64,000 nt of DNA from GCA-002726655 sp046582185 (GTDB taxonomy: Bacteria > Pseudomonadota > Gammaproteobacteria > Pseudomonadales > Azotimanducaceae). Below the pieces are notes generated by a model, which ran no database searches, had not been told where the DNA came from, and was given only the letters and a program-made list of their open reading frames with translations. Location of the stretch: contig JAYGEX010000032.1 in the NCBI GenBank assembly GCA_046582185.1, forward strand, positions 75,571-139,570, written 5' to 3'. The position numbers and the translations under genes were made by a program. The number at the start of each line of letters is the position of its first letter. The first letter of the stretch is position 1. Of the stretch, positions 61,763 to 64,000 are shown piece by piece.

Positions 61763-63316
61763 TCATACGATGCGCGTATCTTTCTTTCCCCAGTATCGGT
61801 CCTTGAGTAGTCGCTTATACAGTTTGCCGGTTGGCAGGCGTGGTAACTCTGCTTCGAAATCAATACTCCTGGGGCATTTATAATGAGCAACATGCTCCCG
61901 CGCATAAGCCATTAATTCAGCCGCCAGTGCTTCGTCAGGTTCAACGCCGACTGCCGGTTGCACTACAGCCTTAACTTCTTCACCCATTTCTTCGTTGGGC
62001 ACGCCAAATACCGCAATATCGGCGATTTTCGGATGCATGGTTAGGGCATCTTCGATTTCCTGCGGGTAAATGTTGACCCCGCCGGAGATGATCATAAAGG
62101 ACGCCCTGTCTGTGAGGAAAAGGAAACCCTCGTCGTCAATATATCCAATATCACCTAATGCACTCCAGTTTGCATGTCCTGGGTGTTGGGCATCCTTTGT
62201 CTTGCCTTCGTCTTTGAGGTACTTAAAGGGCATGCGGGGTAATTCAAAATAAACCAGGCCCGGCTCGCCGTTAGCAAGTTCGTTGCCATCATCATCGCAA
62301 ATGTGAATGATCCCCAGAACAGACTGACCGACAGTGCCGGGTTTTGTCAGCCAGGCCTCCGGGGTGACATGGGTCAGGCCGTTGGCTTCAGTGCCGCCGT
62401 AGTACTCATAAATAATGGGGCCCCACCAATCAAACATCTTCTGTTTGACCTGACGAGGACAGGGGGCTGCGGCGTGAATAACTACCTTTTGGGAAGACAG
62501 GTCGAATATGTTCCGCTCTGTCTCATCAATTTTTAACATGCGGCTAAACATGGTTGGTACCCACTGGCTATGAGTTACCTTGTGATCCTGAATTGCCTGC
62601 AGGGCTTGCAACTCACTGAACTTGGGTAACATGATAACGGTACCGCCAAGGGCTTGAGTTGCGGTGCAAAAGGCGACTGGCGCTGAATGATAGAGTGGGG
62701 CTGGCGACAGATAGACTGTATTTTCGTCGAAACCCCAGAGCTGTTTCTGTAAGCCACCGATTCCGTTTTCCTTATCTGATATACAGGATTTTGGCAGTGG
62801 CTTGAGTATCCCCTTGGGTCGTCCCGTAGTGCCAGAGCTATACAACATGAAAGTACCCGCCGGTTCCTCACTAAGGTTTTCAGCTGGTAATGTGGATATG
62901 GCCTCTGCATAGTCTTCATATCCCTCGACCGCGCCGCCGACCATCAGCCAGCGTTTAACGTCAAGGCAAAGTGCTGGCAGGTTAATAGCAACGCTGGATA
63001 ATTGATTTGAGGAAATGAGGATCTGGGATTCAGAATTATCGACAATATAGGCAGCTTCTTCATCCGTCAGGTATTGATTCACAGTGGTGAGATATAAGCC
63101 AGAGCGTAAGGCTGCCCAAACGACTTCAAAAAAGGCCAGATTATTCTCCATGAATATAGAGACATGATCACCTTTGCGTAAGCCCTGCTGCCACATAAAT
63201 TGTGCCAGTTGATTTGAACGATCATCCAATTGTTGATAAGTGATTGATTCTCCAGAGGTGGCGTGCACCACAGCGGGCTTGTCTGGGAATACTTTCGACC
63301 AGTGTCCTGGGTACAT
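61763..63316 (-). CDS. AMP-dependent acyl-CoA synthetase/ligase
   Basis: 517-residue adenylate-forming enzyme. The phosphate loop is MLYSSGTTGRPKG, the A5 region reads IYEYYGGTEANG, the hinge block is ALGDIGYIDDEGFLFLTDR, and the C-terminal catalytic lysine lies in PRLPTGKLYKRLL. It activates a carboxylic acid to its CoA thioester, the entry step for the ACADs and crotonases nearby. Operator-like site 4 is 66 bases upstream. FadD or aryl-CoA ligase type; the substrate is not predictable. Confidence 0.92.
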   Translation of the reverse strand: MYPGHWSKVFPDKPAVVHATSGESITYQQLDDRSNQLAQFMWQQGLRKGDHVSIFMENNLAFFEVVWAALRSGLYLTTVNQYLTDEEAAYIVDNSESQILISSNQLSSVAINLPALCLDVKRWLMVGGAVEGYEDYAEAISTLPAENLSEEPAGTFMLYSSGTTGRPKGILKPLPKSCISDKENGIGGLQKQLWGFDENTVYLSPAPLYHSAPVAFCTATQALGGTVIMLPKFSELQALQAIQDHKVTHSQWVPTMFSRMLKIDETERNIFDLSSQKVVIHAAAPCPRQVKQKMFDWWGPIIYEYYGGTEANGLTHVTPEAWLTKPGTVGQSVLGIIHICDDDGNELANGEPGLVYFELPRMPFKYLKDEGKTKDAQHPGHANWSALGDIGYIDDEGFLFLTDRASFMIISGGVNIYPQEIEDALTMHPKIADIAVFGVPNEEMGEEVKAVVQPAVGVEPDEALAAELMAYAREHVAHYKCPRSIDFEAELPRLPTGKLYKRLLKDRYWGKKDTRIV

Positions 63317-63381
63317 GATTCAAATCCTGCTTGCCTGGTTGAGTTTACGTTGCGGAACGGTAGGTAACTTATCATGTAATT

Positions 63382-63397
63382 AACTATGATACTATTT
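63382..63397. promoter_or_regulatory. operator-like site 4, AACTATGATACTATTT
   Basis: Fifteen of 16 bases match site 1. It lies 66 bases upstream of the acyl-CoA ligase. Confidence 0.65.
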
Positions 63398-63721
63398 AGC
63401 TCTTCAACATGATCTTGCGATTACAATACCTGCAGGGTCTATCTCTCTAAGGGAGCAACTAAGTCACAAAGTGCAGATAAGTGTATTTACATCAAATATG
63501 TATATATCCCTTAAGCAGATTCCCAGGCGCGCCAACCCGCCAATCAGACATCGTGAAGAACATCACAAGGTCGCCTGCTCTGCTCGATTCCTGGGGGCGG
63601 GCGCCTAAGCCGGATTAACAATGATGTGTGGAGGCATCTGCGCCAGCTACTAGGGAGCCGGAAATATTAGGCCCGGAATCGGGTCTAATACTACATGAGA
63701 AACATATGCTGTTAATGAGCA
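63398..63721. other. intergenic stretch with an imperfect hairpin
   Basis: No gene recognised. ATTAG-g-CCCG-GAAT-CGGG-t-CTAAT at 63668-63691 forms a stem with a single mismatch and could be a terminator. A short open frame ends near 63618 without a start or a family. Confidence 0.4.
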
Positions 63722-64000
63722 TGTAAAACTGACCCACTTTGGTGGGTAATTGGCACTTAAAATAGACCCACCTATTTAGTTAAATACCGGGCCGTATGCT
63801 CGGCGCATAAATAGGTGATATTAATAGAATCAGCCATGAAGATACGCCGCCCTATTTTGGTTGAAGGGCGCGTTATTGCTACTCATAAGCGCAGTTTTGC
63901 GCGCGACCACTACCAATTTGAGCCCTGGCATTATGTCTCTTTACTCAAGCAGAAACCGGGTGCAATCCGTAACGGCGCGCCATTTATGCATTGGGATTTA
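63722..64000 (+). mobile_element. IS21-type insertion sequence, left end and internal fragment (continues beyond window)
   Basis: Begins TGTAAAACTGACCCACTTTG and carries repeated GACCCAC units (63731, 63765), as do many IS21-family ends. The transposase frame starts only at 63836 and reads as a late IstA segment, so the element appears internally deleted. The right end is outside the window. Confidence 0.55.
63836..64000 (+). pseudogene. IstA-like transposase fragment (IS21 family), partial
   Basis: 55 codons, open at the window edge. VEGRVIATHKRSF, FEPWHYVSLLKQKPGAIRNGAPF and WDL match the C-terminal Mu-type domain of IstA (compare HYLxxLxRKPGALRNGAPFxxWxLP). The helix-turn-helix and DDE catalytic domains that should precede it are missing, since a stop lies eight codons upstream. 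Confidence 0.7.

Noticed and set aside
1..64000. CRISPR arrays, rRNA or tRNA genes, phage genes.
   Set aside because: No regularly spaced repeats, no rRNA-like sequence and no capsid, tail, integrase or lysis genes were seen.

Overview
The window looks like an accessory, catabolism-rich stretch of a Gram-negative proteobacterial chromosome. My best guess is a marine gammaproteobacterium. The reasons are a YceH-type protein, a SoxR whose cluster cysteines fall at the Escherichia coli positions, several signal-peptide proteins, moderate GC and frequent TTG starts. This is inference from gene content; there is no rRNA, tRNA or CRISPR array here to settle it. About sixty genes are packed on both strands in short operons.

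Left part (1-13 kb): a partial MATE exporter, yceH, a secreted HSL-type esterase, a DUF429 protein overlapping a membrane-anchored sulfatase, a CYP153-type P450, an LLM-type oxidoreductase, an APH-type kinase, a GMC oxidoreductase with a probable small subunit, and a secreted repeat protein. Middle (13-31 kb): hydrolases, a TauD dioxygenase, a decayed TPR-sulfotransferase, a TetR/flavin monooxygenase module, a second MATE exporter, a frameshifted secreted protein, and a two-gene unit of a ferritin-like diiron protein and an ABC1/UbiB-family kinase. From 30 to 46 kb: a second LLM oxidoreductase, two MaoC-type hydratases and a thioesterase, a decayed polysaccharide deacetylase beside a formyltransferase, a GMC oxidoreductase without a standard start codon, an SDR, two crotonases, and a UTRA-GntR locus with two Fe(II)/2-oxoglutarate-type oxygenases and a Gfo/Idh/MocA dehydrogenase.

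Right part (46-63.4 kb): what looks like one catabolic regulon. A FadR-type GntR regulator heads an operon with a crotonase, a P450 and a cytosolic sulfatase. An LLM oxidoreductase, two divergent paralogous amidohydrolases, a pair of acyl-CoA dehydrogenases, another crotonase and an acyl-CoA ligase surround it. A 16-bp operator-like sequence (AACTATGATACTAGTT) occurs four times, only in the promoter regions of these units. A SoxR/VOC pair with a perfect SoxR box sits inside the cluster. Together the genes could desulfate, oxygenate, CoA-activate and beta-oxidise a hydrophobic, perhaps sulfated, ring-containing substrate; the substrate cannot be read from sequence.

Gene decay is marked: a sulfotransferase with a frameshift and a nonsense codon, a polysaccharide deacetylase with a frameshift, a stop and a ruined catalytic motif, an A7 frameshift, a CoA-transferase relic, and an IS21-type remnant at the right edge.
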